Part shown: in pieces, positions 7,933-15,268 of the stretch | Layout: every line of letters begins with the position of its first letter | Position numbering within the stretch: the first letter of the stretch is position 1 | Assembly: GCA_964620325.1 (NCBI GenBank) | Contig: CAZUIM010000022.1 | Span: 1 to 30,639 of the forward strand | Origin: CAZMYM01 sp964620325 | GTDB taxonomy: Bacteria > Bipolaricaulota > Bipolaricaulia > UBA7950 > UBA9294 | DNA length: 30,639 nt | Reading direction: 5' to 3' | The notes under the pieces: model-generated | Database searches by the model: none | Seen by the model: the letters and a program-made list of their open reading frames with translations, nothing else | Told to the model about the DNA's origin: nothing | Program-made: the position numbers and the translations under genes

Positions 7933-7953
7933 TCCCCTCAACTCGGAGACCTG

Positions 7954-8757
7954 CTAAGCCCTATTCTCTCCGGATCGCCATATCGAGTCTTGCGAATCGC
8001 CGACCGGTTCCTCCGGAGATGTCTCACCGTCGCTCTCCGGGAGCGGCTGATCGTCAGCGTCTTCCTCGAGGGGCTCGTCTTCGCGATGTGCTCCGGGCCC
8101 TCCGAACCGGATCGTCAGCGACGCGACGACCCCGGTCAACGTCCGTGGGGGCCCCGAGAACTCGACCTCTTCGAACATCCATCCGTCGGTCAGCGCCCAC
8201 ATCAGACCCAACTGGAACCGGGTCGTCATCCAGCTCAACGGCACCGCCTCGAACGCGATGTACGGCTGGACCATGTAGAAGTCCTTGGTCATCGACGCGA
8301 CGTACGGCGTGCCGACGGCATCGTCGAACGAGCTCGGAAACCGGTCGATCAGTTGCAGATCGAGGTTTCCCCCACCGAGGGTCGCGCCGAGGACGACCGT
8401 AAGCCCCGAATCGCTCGCAGCAGCCTTCTCGACCATCAGGCCGTAGTACTCGAAGCGGAGGCGAGAAGTGCGGCCGCCATTCGACGTCGTCGTCTCACCG
8501 CCGCCGCCGATCCCGCCAAATCGGATGTCGTCGCCGACGTCGCCGTATCCGCTTCCTCCGATTGTGAACAGCACCTCGTTGACGTGCGGATAGCCCGCAC
8601 CCGTGACCACTGCGTTGAGCCCTTTCAGATCCAGGAACAGAATCGACGGCATCGGACCGCCGCCGCCGCTCGGTTCTTCCTGAGCGGCGTTCGCTACAAC
8701 CACACATGAAAGGACCAGAATCGCTGCCATTCCAAGAAGCAGGCTGTGAGATCGCAT
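7954..8757 (-). CDS. Exported beta-rich protein, 267 aa, function unknown
   Basis: ATG 8757 follows GGAGGAGG and was preferred to an upstream in-frame start because it begins a clean signal peptide: basic MRSH, hydrophobic core, and cleavage near VANA-AQ at residue ~24. The mature part has alternating hydrophobic stretches with many Gly residues (FGGIGGGGETTT, TVVLGATLGGG) and segments such as DFYMVQPYIAFEAVP that would suit beta-strands. It could be an outer-membrane or cell-surface beta protein. The last ~40 residues are acidic and low complexity (EDEPLEEDADDQPLPESDG). No family is recognised. Confidence 0.7.
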   Translation of the reverse strand: MRSHSLLLGMAAILVLSCVVVANAAQEEPSGGGGPMPSILFLDLKGLNAVVTGAGYPHVNEVLFTIGGSGYGDVGDDIRFGGIGGGGETTTSNGGRTSRLRFEYYGLMVEKAAASDSGLTVVLGATLGGGNLDLQLIDRFPSSFDDAVGTPYVASMTKDFYMVQPYIAFEAVPLSWMTTRFQLGLMWALTDGWMFEEVEFSGPPRTLTGVVASLTIRFGGPGAHREDEPLEEDADDQPLPESDGETSPEEPVGDSQDSIWRSGENRA

Positions 8758-8898
8758 GGGAACCTCCTCCGAGTCGTGCAATACGGATCCACCGTGTGTC
8801 AAAGAGCAAACGGGGATACCGCCTCAGATACACCTCCCGGCGTCGATCGTGTCAGCGCCGGCCGCATCCGGCAAGGCCTTCCGTTCGGTCGAGGTCCG

Positions 8899-9840
8899 CT
8901 AGAACGGGAGGCGAAGCCGCGTCCCGACAGCGCTGATACTGCATCTTTCGCCGAACGAAGCGCGCATTCTGGATGTGGCGTCGACCCCGGTGCAGTGCAT
9001 CGGAACGATCCGGGCGGGATTCTCGGCCCGGAGAGCGTCGATCGTCGGGGTGATCGCGTCTCGGAGCAGTTCGCCGCTCAGATGGAATCCCCCGACGACC
9101 GCATACACGGGTCGCATCTCGGTCAGCGTCCGCGCATACCGGGTGGTGTCGATGATGCCCGCATGCGCACACCCGGAGATCACGACGAGGCCATGCCCTT
9201 CGATGTCGACGACGATCGCCTGATCGTCGATCACCGGATCAGGAACCAGTTCTCCATCGACTTGCTGCACCGCGCCGGGCAGCGCACGCTCGAACGGAGC
9301 CTCGCGCGGGATCTCCCCCGTGACGAGGAACAGGCCGTCACCGACCAACGTTGGGTTCGGGCTCTCGACGATTCGGATCCCGCGACGTTCGAGCGCCACT
9401 CGCCCCGGGAGTTCGGGAATTCGGTACAGGGTCCCGTCCTCGCTACGGAAGTGGCGTGGCGTGTGGAACGCGTGGGGGTGAATCACGAGCGTCGGGCGAC
9501 CGAGGCGCTCGAGGAGGGGGATGATCGCCCCGACGTGATCCTCGTGCCCGTGGCTGATCACGACCTCGTCGACCGAGTCGAGCGGCTGTTCCATCCGATC
9601 GAGATTCCGCGGCGCGGCGATCGGACTGTAACCGGCATCGAACAGGATCGATGCCCGTCGATCGCCGGATGAGGCCGTCAGGAGCAGGCAGAGCCCGTGT
9701 TCGGCCAACAACGTATCCGACGGGAGGCGGCCGTCGACTCCGACCGGCTGTCGTTCCACCCCCGGTTCCGAAGCGAGGAGCGTATCCGCATAGTTGTCGA
9801 CGATGATCTTGATCTCGAGCCGTTCGACCGCCTGGAGCAT
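8899..9840 (-). CDS. COG1237-type metallo-beta-lactamase-fold hydrolase
   Basis: A 313-aa protein starting at ATG 9840 after GGGAGGTGAG. It carries the MBL-fold metal motif SHGHEDHVG (HxHxDH), then SGCAHAGIIDTTRYA and VVGGFHLSG, the pattern typical of the COG1237 group. That group includes archaeal enzymes annotated as dihydropterin-ribofuranosyl-aminobenzene-phosphate synthases; most bacterial members have no tested activity. It has no signal peptide and is likely cytoplasmic. The N-terminus (IKIIVDNYADTLLA) and the length fit the family. It is monocistronic as far as can be seen. The substrate cannot be assigned from sequence. Confidence 0.85.
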   Translation of the reverse strand: MLQAVERLEIKIIVDNYADTLLASEPGVERQPVGVDGRLPSDTLLAEHGLCLLLTASSGDRRASILFDAGYSPIAAPRNLDRMEQPLDSVDEVVISHGHEDHVGAIIPLLERLGRPTLVIHPHAFHTPRHFRSEDGTLYRIPELPGRVALERRGIRIVESPNPTLVGDGLFLVTGEIPREAPFERALPGAVQQVDGELVPDPVIDDQAIVVDIEGHGLVVISGCAHAGIIDTTRYARTLTEMRPVYAVVGGFHLSGELLRDAITPTIDALRAENPARIVPMHCTGVDATSRMRASFGERCSISAVGTRLRLPF

Positions 9841-10087
9841 CGCCGCTCACCTCCCACAGAGCATCCGGGCGGCAGCGATCGAAGTCAATGAGCGCGATCG
9901 CCCGGGCGGTCACATCTCGAACGGCGTCGCCGCTCGCGAGGATGTCGGCCGGTTGGGGGATGAATCGATGAATCGTCGACGGACTCATCCGTGAAGAAGC
10001 AGACACGAGCCCGACCCGAGCTCGGCGCTAGCCTTGTTGGAGCACGCTCTCCGAGCTCGATCAGTAACCGACTAGTCCTTGCGACTC
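9841..10087. other. Intergenic stretch before the Cys-rich/WD40 promoter
   Basis: A roughly 250-nt gap between divergent genes. It contains the ribosome binding site of the minus-strand MBL gene. A high-GC minus-strand frame near 9890-10006 could be a small or decayed ORF, but it lacks a convincing end. No RNA gene or repeat is seen. Confidence 0.4.
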
Positions 10088-10115
10088 TTGTCTTGTCGCG
10101 TACGGTATGTATAAT
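10088..10115 (+). promoter_or_regulatory. Strong sigma70-type promoter
   Basis: TTGTCT at 10088-10093 and a perfect TATAAT at 10110-10115 are 16 bp apart, about 40 nt upstream of the ATG at 10156. This is one of only two perfect -10 boxes noticed in the window. It should drive the Cys-rich protein and probably the following WD40 gene. Confidence 0.6.
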
Positions 10116-10155
10116 CGTGACATCTCATACATGCAGAAATGTGAGGAGGTGACGG

Positions 10156-10539
10156 ATGGTGTTAAGGCTTCGGTATCCGGTCTTCGTAGTGGCCGTCGGC
10201 GTGTATATCGTGTCGCTTGGCGCACTCGCCGAATTGCCTGGCTTCCCCGAGATTCAGTGCGTGATCGTGCCGGCCTTCGTGTACAGCGAGTACGAGTGCG
10301 TCTCCCATGTCAGTGAGTGCGGTACGACATGGCCTTTCGGCCTCGATGAAATACAGCTTTGGCACTACACGAAGTATTGCCAGTGGTGGATCTGTGATCC
10401 GGTTTTCGGGACGTCCTGCACGCCGATTGGCGACGCCTGGATCGAGAGAGAATGGGACCGAGTGCGCGAGTATTTCCGCGGATGTGGATGTGATCCTGGT
10501 GGTGATCCCAACCCATTCTTCGTTCCTGGCAATGAATGA
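10156..10539 (+). CDS. Secreted cysteine-rich 127-aa protein
   Basis: ATG 10156 follows GAGGAGGTGA. The leader MVLRLRYPVFVVAVGVYIVS is a signal peptide, with cleavage likely near ALAE at residues 23-27. The mature ~100 residues contain eight cysteines (EIQC, YEC, SEC, KYC, WIC, TSC and the closing GCGC), so up to four disulfides, with many Trp/Tyr/Phe residues. This composition suits a small disulfide-stabilised exported protein. No family is recognised. It lies downstream of a strong promoter and 84 nt before an exported WD40 protein on the same strand, so the two may be co-expressed and act together outside the cytoplasm. Confidence 0.7.
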   Translation: MVLRLRYPVFVVAVGVYIVSLGALAELPGFPEIQCVIVPAFVYSEYECVSHVSECGTTWPFGLDEIQLWHYTKYCQWWICDPVFGTSCTPIGDAWIEREWDRVREYFRGCGCDPGGDPNPFFVPGNE

Positions 10540-10623
10540 GGACGAGTCGATACCGATTTGTTGTGCCGCGGGCACACGGGTGGCTCAGCCTGCGAAGCCC
10601 CACCGTCAGTTGAGGGAGGTGGC

Positions 10624-11700
10624 ATGTCGGCTTATGGGATTGTGAAACAGTCACTACTCCCGGTACTGATTGTCATTGCTCTCATGACTCCGATGAGCCG
10701 CGCGGTCGGCTCAGAAGAAGCGCCTCTCCCCGGATCAAGTGAGCTCGTTCCCTGCCCTCCCATTCCGTCGTCGAAGCGACTCGCCGCGCGTCGTCTCGAG
10801 GGCCACACGGCGCCGTGCAGTGACCTTGCGTTCTCTCCCGATGGTACGGCGCTAACCGGCGCCTGTGGCGACGGTTCGCTCGTGCTCTGGGACCTCTTCG
10901 AGACCGTAGACGAGCCGATCCGTCTCGGACCGGTGGATGGGGCGCCGCTGTTCGCCGTGACATACATCTCGGACGGGAGCCGGTTGGTCGCGGCATCGAC
11001 CTCCGGAACGATCACCTTCTGGGACACGGAGACGCTCGACTTGATTCAGATGCTGTCGGCTCCCGGATCTTCAGCAACGAGCTTCGCGATCCATCCCGAC
11101 GGCCGACAGCTCGCGGTGGGGACACACGCAGGGTATGTCTACTGCTGGAACCTCTTGGAGGGGGTCGCGGTCGCTTCGGCTCCGGACGTCGCCCTCAGCA
11201 CTCACAGGACCGTCACCGCACTCGCGTACTCCTCGGATCCGGCTCCTGCCCTCTGGATTGGGTTCTCACAGGGTGAGCTACAGCTCTGGAACCCGCAATC
11301 CGGCCGCGTCCTCTCGTCCCAAGGCGGCTCTGACAGCGCGGTCTCGGCGCTGGCTTGCCCATCGTCGGGCGGACGCATCCTCCTGTCCGGAAATGCCGGA
11401 GGTGACGTCACACGCTGGGACATGAGGGCGGGCGATGACATGAAGTGTCAGTGGATGTTTGGTACCGGGATCGAGAACCTGGCGCTCTCGCCGCGCTCGG
11501 ACTTTGTCTTGGTGGGCACGGAGGACGGCCTGATCAACGCGATCCGGGTCGAGCCATGCGAGTTCCTGGGCGGCGTCATCGGATTCATGAACGGTGCCGT
11601 CTCGTCCATCGCGTTCCACCCGTGCGGCGAAGCCCTCGCCTGCTCGGGCACCGGTGGAGACGTCGCGCTCGTGGATTTTGAGGAGCCCGACGGGCAGTAA
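10624..11700 (+). CDS. Exported WD40-repeat beta-propeller, 358 aa
   Basis: ATG 10624 follows GGAGGT. The first ~30 residues form a signal peptide or membrane anchor (IVKQSLLPVLIVIALMTP). The rest consists of about seven WD40 repeats, each ending in a WD-like dipeptide: LVLWDL, ITFWDT, YVYCWNL, LQLWNP, VTRWDM, a degenerate one around EDGLINAI, and VALVDF. Inner GH-like turns include LEGHTAPCSDLAFSPDG. This is the right number for one closed propeller, a typical protein-protein interaction scaffold. Export of a WD40 propeller in bacteria is less common than cytoplasmic use. It is probably in one operon with the Cys-rich protein. No enzymatic domain is present. Confidence 0.8.
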   Translation: MSAYGIVKQSLLPVLIVIALMTPMSRAVGSEEAPLPGSSELVPCPPIPSSKRLAARRLEGHTAPCSDLAFSPDGTALTGACGDGSLVLWDLFETVDEPIRLGPVDGAPLFAVTYISDGSRLVAASTSGTITFWDTETLDLIQMLSAPGSSATSFAIHPDGRQLAVGTHAGYVYCWNLLEGVAVASAPDVALSTHRTVTALAYSSDPAPALWIGFSQGELQLWNPQSGRVLSSQGGSDSAVSALACPSSGGRILLSGNAGGDVTRWDMRAGDDMKCQWMFGTGIENLALSPRSDFVLVGTEDGLINAIRVEPCEFLGGVIGFMNGAVSSIAFHPCGEALACSGTGGDVALVDFEEPDGQ

Positions 11701-11740
11701 GGGGACGCTCGCTCTTCATCGACGCGGGGGCGCTCGGTGT

Positions 11741-12513
11741 TCGGACTTCGTCTCCGCCCTCGGGACCGTGTGCAGTCACGATCTCGTCCATGACTGCGCC
11801 CGGCCCTCCCGGGCGCTCCGTCGTCAGATCGTGGTTGAACGAGATCGTCGGACAGAGATGCTCGCGCTCCTGCCATTCGCCATCGGTGAGCTCCGCGCGC
11901 TTGGCGATGGCTCCGATGGTCACGGTGACGGCCGCATTCGTCAGAGAAATCGGTCACAACAGCCCCGAATCGAACATCCCGACCGCAGTGACGCCGCCGA
12001 CCCCGAACCGCCTCCGCACACCGATGTTGCGGGCCGCCAGGCGAACGAACGTTCGTAGAGGGAGCGGTGGGAGAAGGCGGTTCCAGGCGAAGCCCGCGGA
12101 CGAGCCGAGGTCCCGCCTCTTGGGACCGCGCCGTGCCGTTCGGAGCTCATCGTGAATCTGGCGATAGGTCTTGCGGTCTGCTGCCCGGATCGCCGCCGAC
12201 TCGAGAACGCCGCTGATCGTGAGATCGTCAAACAGGATGGCCTTCCCGCGCCTGCGGAACGCGTTGACGCCTCCAGGGCTCGCGGAGGCAGGTCACGACG
12301 TAGGCGGTCAGCGACAGTCGCTCGCCGACGGTGCGGGTGTTGCCGGGCGACACGACTCCGTCACGTCCGCCTCGGTCACGAGATGGATCGTATTCTTCTG
12401 TCGATTGACCGTCAGAGCGGCGGCGGCCATCTGATGATTCCAGTCAGGCGCTCGATCCTGTGCCCTGTGCGTTTGCGCATCGGACCCTTCCCAAGACGCG
12501 TCGGCGTTTGCAT
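11741..12513 (-). pseudogene. Decayed 2-oxoacid dehydrogenase E2-like acyltransferase (catalytic domain)
   Basis: Pieces in several minus-strand frames, read in order, rebuild a stand-alone E2-type acyltransferase. These are MRKRTGHRIERLTGIIR (from 12480), NRQKNTIHLVTEADVTE, LSLTAYVVTCLRE, RRRGKAILFDDLTISGVLE, FGVGGVTAVGMFDSGLL, PISLTNAAVTVTIGAIAKR and HLCPTISFNHDL, followed one frame over by DGAPGRA. The last join restores the active-site HxxxDG. The frames change at least four times, mostly by single missing bases. One in-frame TGA sits where the family has a conserved Trp. The ~770-nt span fits the family length. No intact copy or partner E1/E3 gene is nearby. The many independent lesions make this a true pseudogene. 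Confidence 0.75.
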
Positions 12514-12661
12514 GTGAACGATGACCAGTCTGCAGGAAGCAGGCAGAGCGAGCAATCCGGACGCACACGTTCGCATCGACGTGTGCCAGGAGGCGGTCGG
12601 TCACTGCGGATCGAGAATCGGAGTTACGGGCAGCCGTGGAACCGGAACTCCTCCGGCGCGT

Positions 12662-13627
12662 CTATCTGCGGCGAACGAGGATGCGGCCCTCCCCCTCGTC
12701 AAACGCCAGCTGCGCGTCGAGCCAGTCGAGCGCAGTCTGCGATCCCGTTAGCACCCCGAGGAAGAACGCCGTCAGGTAGCCGGCAGACGAATTGCGAACC
12801 CATTCGCTCGAGACGTCCCCGACGGCGCACGTCGACGTCATCGCCTCAAATCCCCCATCGAGATACTGGCCGTGGCCGACGCCGAGCTGCGTCACCTCGA
12901 TCGCCGGCGAGTTCGCCGCCTCGAAGAACCGCTGATAGTTCTCGGTCTCGGGCGCGCACGCGGTGAAGAATACCGCCTTCGAGCCGAGCTCGGCTCCGAT
13001 CAGCAGGAGGGGGATTCGAAGTTCCGCCATCCGCTCCGGTGCGACGCTCGGGTACCGTTTGGGATCCACGAGAATCGGACTCCCGCCATCGACCGGATCC
13101 AGCAACGCCGCCGCTCGAACACGATCGTCGGAAACCGCCTCGAGTAGGCTCAGCTTCCCGCCAAGCGAATGCCCGGAGACGCCGATCCGTTCCTCGTCGA
13201 TCAGACCCGACAGAGGATGACCCTCGTCGGCGCTCGCTGCGAGGCAGGCGTCGATCACGAATCGCACGTCCTCCGCCAACTCGCCGTGATGAACGTTCAG
13301 AAGCGTCATCGGGAAGGTCGGGAGAGCCACCACGAACCCGTGCGATGCGAGACGTTCGCCGTACGAACGATACCCCTGGCCTGAGAGGAGGAAGCCGTGG
13401 TTGAAGACGACGAGCGGGTATCCGACGTCGGGCGTCTCCACCGCACCGAGCGGATAGAAGATGAGAATCTCCATCGAGCGTTCCCGTTCGTCGTCCGCAA
13501 GTTCCGTCGTGACCTCCCCAATGGCGTACGGACCGGCCTCGCCCGGCGTGCCGTCTGAAAGCACCAGGACGGATGCGACGCCGACAGCGACAAACACGAG
13601 CCCGCTCACAGCCACCGCCGTTCGCAT
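12662..13627 (-). CDS. Exported alpha/beta hydrolase, chlorophyllase/PAF-acetylhydrolase-like
   Basis: ATG 13627 follows GGGAGG and begins a signal peptide or anchor (MRTAVAVSGLVFVAVGVASV). The 321-aa protein has the oxyanion-region motif VVFNHGFLLSGQGYRSY, the nucleophile elbow GVSGHSLGGK with Ser154, a downstream acid candidate in LLDPVDGG and the likely catalytic His in GVGHGQYLDGG. The order and spacing fit the dienelactone-hydrolase/chlorophyllase-like group, which cleaves esters. The late segment around TSTCAVGDVSSEWVR resembles chlorophyllase-type C-termini. It probably acts in the periplasm or outside the cell. It is intact while both neighbours are disrupted. Confidence 0.8.
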   Translation of the reverse strand: MRTAVAVSGLVFVAVGVASVLVLSDGTPGEAGPYAIGEVTTELADDERERSMEILIFYPLGAVETPDVGYPLVVFNHGFLLSGQGYRSYGERLASHGFVVALPTFPMTLLNVHHGELAEDVRFVIDACLAASADEGHPLSGLIDEERIGVSGHSLGGKLSLLEAVSDDRVRAAALLDPVDGGSPILVDPKRYPSVAPERMAELRIPLLLIGAELGSKAVFFTACAPETENYQRFFEAANSPAIEVTQLGVGHGQYLDGGFEAMTSTCAVGDVSSEWVRNSSAGYLTAFFLGVLTGSQTALDWLDAQLAFDEGEGRILVRRR

Positions 13628-13656
13628 CTTGATCCTCCCGTTCGTCGAAGGACAGG

Positions 13657-14223
13657 ATGAAGCCTTCACATCATGCTAATCTGCAGAACCGATCATCACA
13701 AACCGGCTGTCCAACCGGCACACCACCCGCCCACGCCCTCGTCGGTCCGCTCAGGACCGACCTAACTGGAGAACACGCCCTTACGGATGTCGGGCGACTC
13801 GTGCTCGCCGCGCTCTTCTTCGCCGGTTGGATCGCGAACCTGTTCTTCCGCCAGTTGACGATGTTCGCGAACCATGTCGTGCCGATTGTGGTTCGTGTCC
13901 CAACTGGAGCGCTTCTGCTCGTCCTCGCGGCGTTTCTCGCGCTCGGCAGTCATCGGATCATCTTCGAAGAGACGCGAGAGACCGCACGTCGTGCGACGCG
14001 GTGTCTCCGCGGCGTCCGGCATCCGATGTACGTGAGCGAGATCCTTCACTAGGTCGGCCTGATCTTCCTCACGCAGTCTCTCATCGGAGCGGGAGGCTGG
14101 CCCCTGACCATCTGTTTCCTCCCGCGCAACGAGGAAAAACTCCTGCGAGCACGGTTCGGCGGCGAGTACGAGGCCTGCATGCACGGAATCCCGATGTGGC
14201 TTCCGGTCCACCGGAGAACGTAG
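13657..14223 (+). pseudogene. Isoprenylcysteine carboxyl methyltransferase-like membrane protein with in-frame UAG
   Basis: The frame encodes hydrophobic helices (GRLVLAALFFAGWIANLFF, VPTGALLLVLAAFLALGSHR) and then the family hallmark RHPMYVSEIL. Immediately after comes TAG at 14050-14052, and the same frame continues with VGLIFLTQSLIG and a C-terminus rich in family features (EEKLLRARFGGEYEACM, IPMWLP) to a stop at 14221. Relatives usually have Tyr at this position, so TAC to TAG is the simplest explanation. The start is uncertain: ATG 13657 has no good ribosome binding site and lies near the divergent hydrolase start. Members methylate cysteine or lipid substrates at the membrane. Between the TAG and the end, the second helix pair looks shortened. 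Confidence 0.65.
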
Positions 14224-14427
14224 GAGGTTCGAGCATTCGCCGCCGATGCCTCGGATACGGAGTCGGAAGCGGCGAAGCCGGTCCGGGCCTCAAACCCGCC
14301 AAGGTCGGCCGTGCTGCGGTCGTAACGGAGTGTCGAGTCCAGATACTCCGGCGCCTGCTCGAAACTCCACCCGAGGCCCAACGTCTCCGTGCCGACGGCC
14401 GGGCGACATCGGTCCGATCGCGTCTTC

Positions 14428-15184
14428 TCAGACGGACCGGCTGCTCTCGACGAGGTCTCGAACAAGCTGGTTCGCCGGCCGACGCACGATCTCTTCCGGT
14501 ATCCCGTCCTTGAACGAATCGCCCTTCATCCATCACGACGACTCGGTCCGCAAGTGAGAACGCTTCGGAGAGGCTGTGCGTCACGTGGACCGTCGTGACC
14601 GGATGATCCGCGCGCTCGCGCTCGAGTTCATTCTGTGCTCGCAGTCGATTCACCGAGTCGAGGTTGGTGAACGGTTCGTCGAGAAGGAGGACGCGAGGAG
14701 GAAGGGCGAGCGCCCGGCCGAACGCGACCTTCTGGCGCTCCCCAGAGGAGAGCTCCCTCGGACGTCGCGGAAAGAGCCTGTGACCGATGCCGACTCGCGA
14801 TGCGATCCCCTCAACGACGTTTCTCAGCGCTTCACCGGAGAGACGGCGCAGATTGAGGGGAAAACCGAGATTCGAGATGCCGCGATCGTTGTGGACGCCC
14901 AGGTGAGGGAAGAGCGCGCCGTCCTGGAAGACCATCCGAACCCGCCGCTCGCTCGGGCCCAATCGATCGACGATCTCACCGTCGAACCGAGTCTTGCTGG
15001 CGCTCGGAGTTTCGAGTCCGGCGACCAGCTGGAGAAGGGTCGTCTTCCCACTTCCGGTCGGGCCGACGACGGCGAGGAACGTTCCCGGATCGATCACGAT
15101 TGAGACGCCGTCGACGTCCGTCACGTCGCGGAATCGCTTCGTCAGCCCCTCGATCTCGACCCACGTGGGCCTCACGGACGCCAT
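14428..15184 (-). pseudogene. ABC transporter ATP-binding protein (MalK/UgpC-like), C-terminal frameshift
   Basis: ATG 15184 follows AAAGGAT. The product has Walker A GPTGSGKTTL, Q-loop MVFQDGALFPHLG, a signature region RELSSGERQKVAFGRAL, Walker B RVLLLDEPFTNLD and the H-loop HVTHSLSEA. This is the layout of importer ATPases for sugars, polyamines or similar solutes. The signature is unusual (LSSGE instead of LSGGQ), and a few extra residues follow the Q-loop. Near 14507 an extra G in GGA shifts the frame; removing it restores DGIPEEIVRRPANQLVRDLV and a stop at 14428, the normal ending. No permease or binding-protein gene is adjacent, so it is an orphan. With the last ~30 codons misread, the ATPase core would still be made. 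Confidence 0.75.
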
Positions 15185-15268
15185 GGGGATCCTTTCAGGG
15201 GATCGCCATTCTCGAAACAAGCGTTCCAAACGAGCTCCCTGGCCGAGGGCCCACTGCCTGCAAGTCGA

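Noticed and set aside
9890..10006. Small minus-strand gene upstream of the COG1237-type gene (frame containing IHRFIPQPADILASGD)
   Set aside because: It has coding-like base use, but no clear start signal and no stop before running far into the MBL gene in another frame.
5863..12000. UGA read as an amino acid (for example Trp) in this genome
   Set aside because: One internal TGA falls at a conserved Trp position (E2-like), but others do not, and intact genes end in TGA with tight 4-nt overlaps to the next start, so UGA is a normal stop.
14221..14240. GGTTCGAGC resembling a tRNA T-arm
   Set aside because: No acceptor stem, D-arm or anticodon arm can be built around it.
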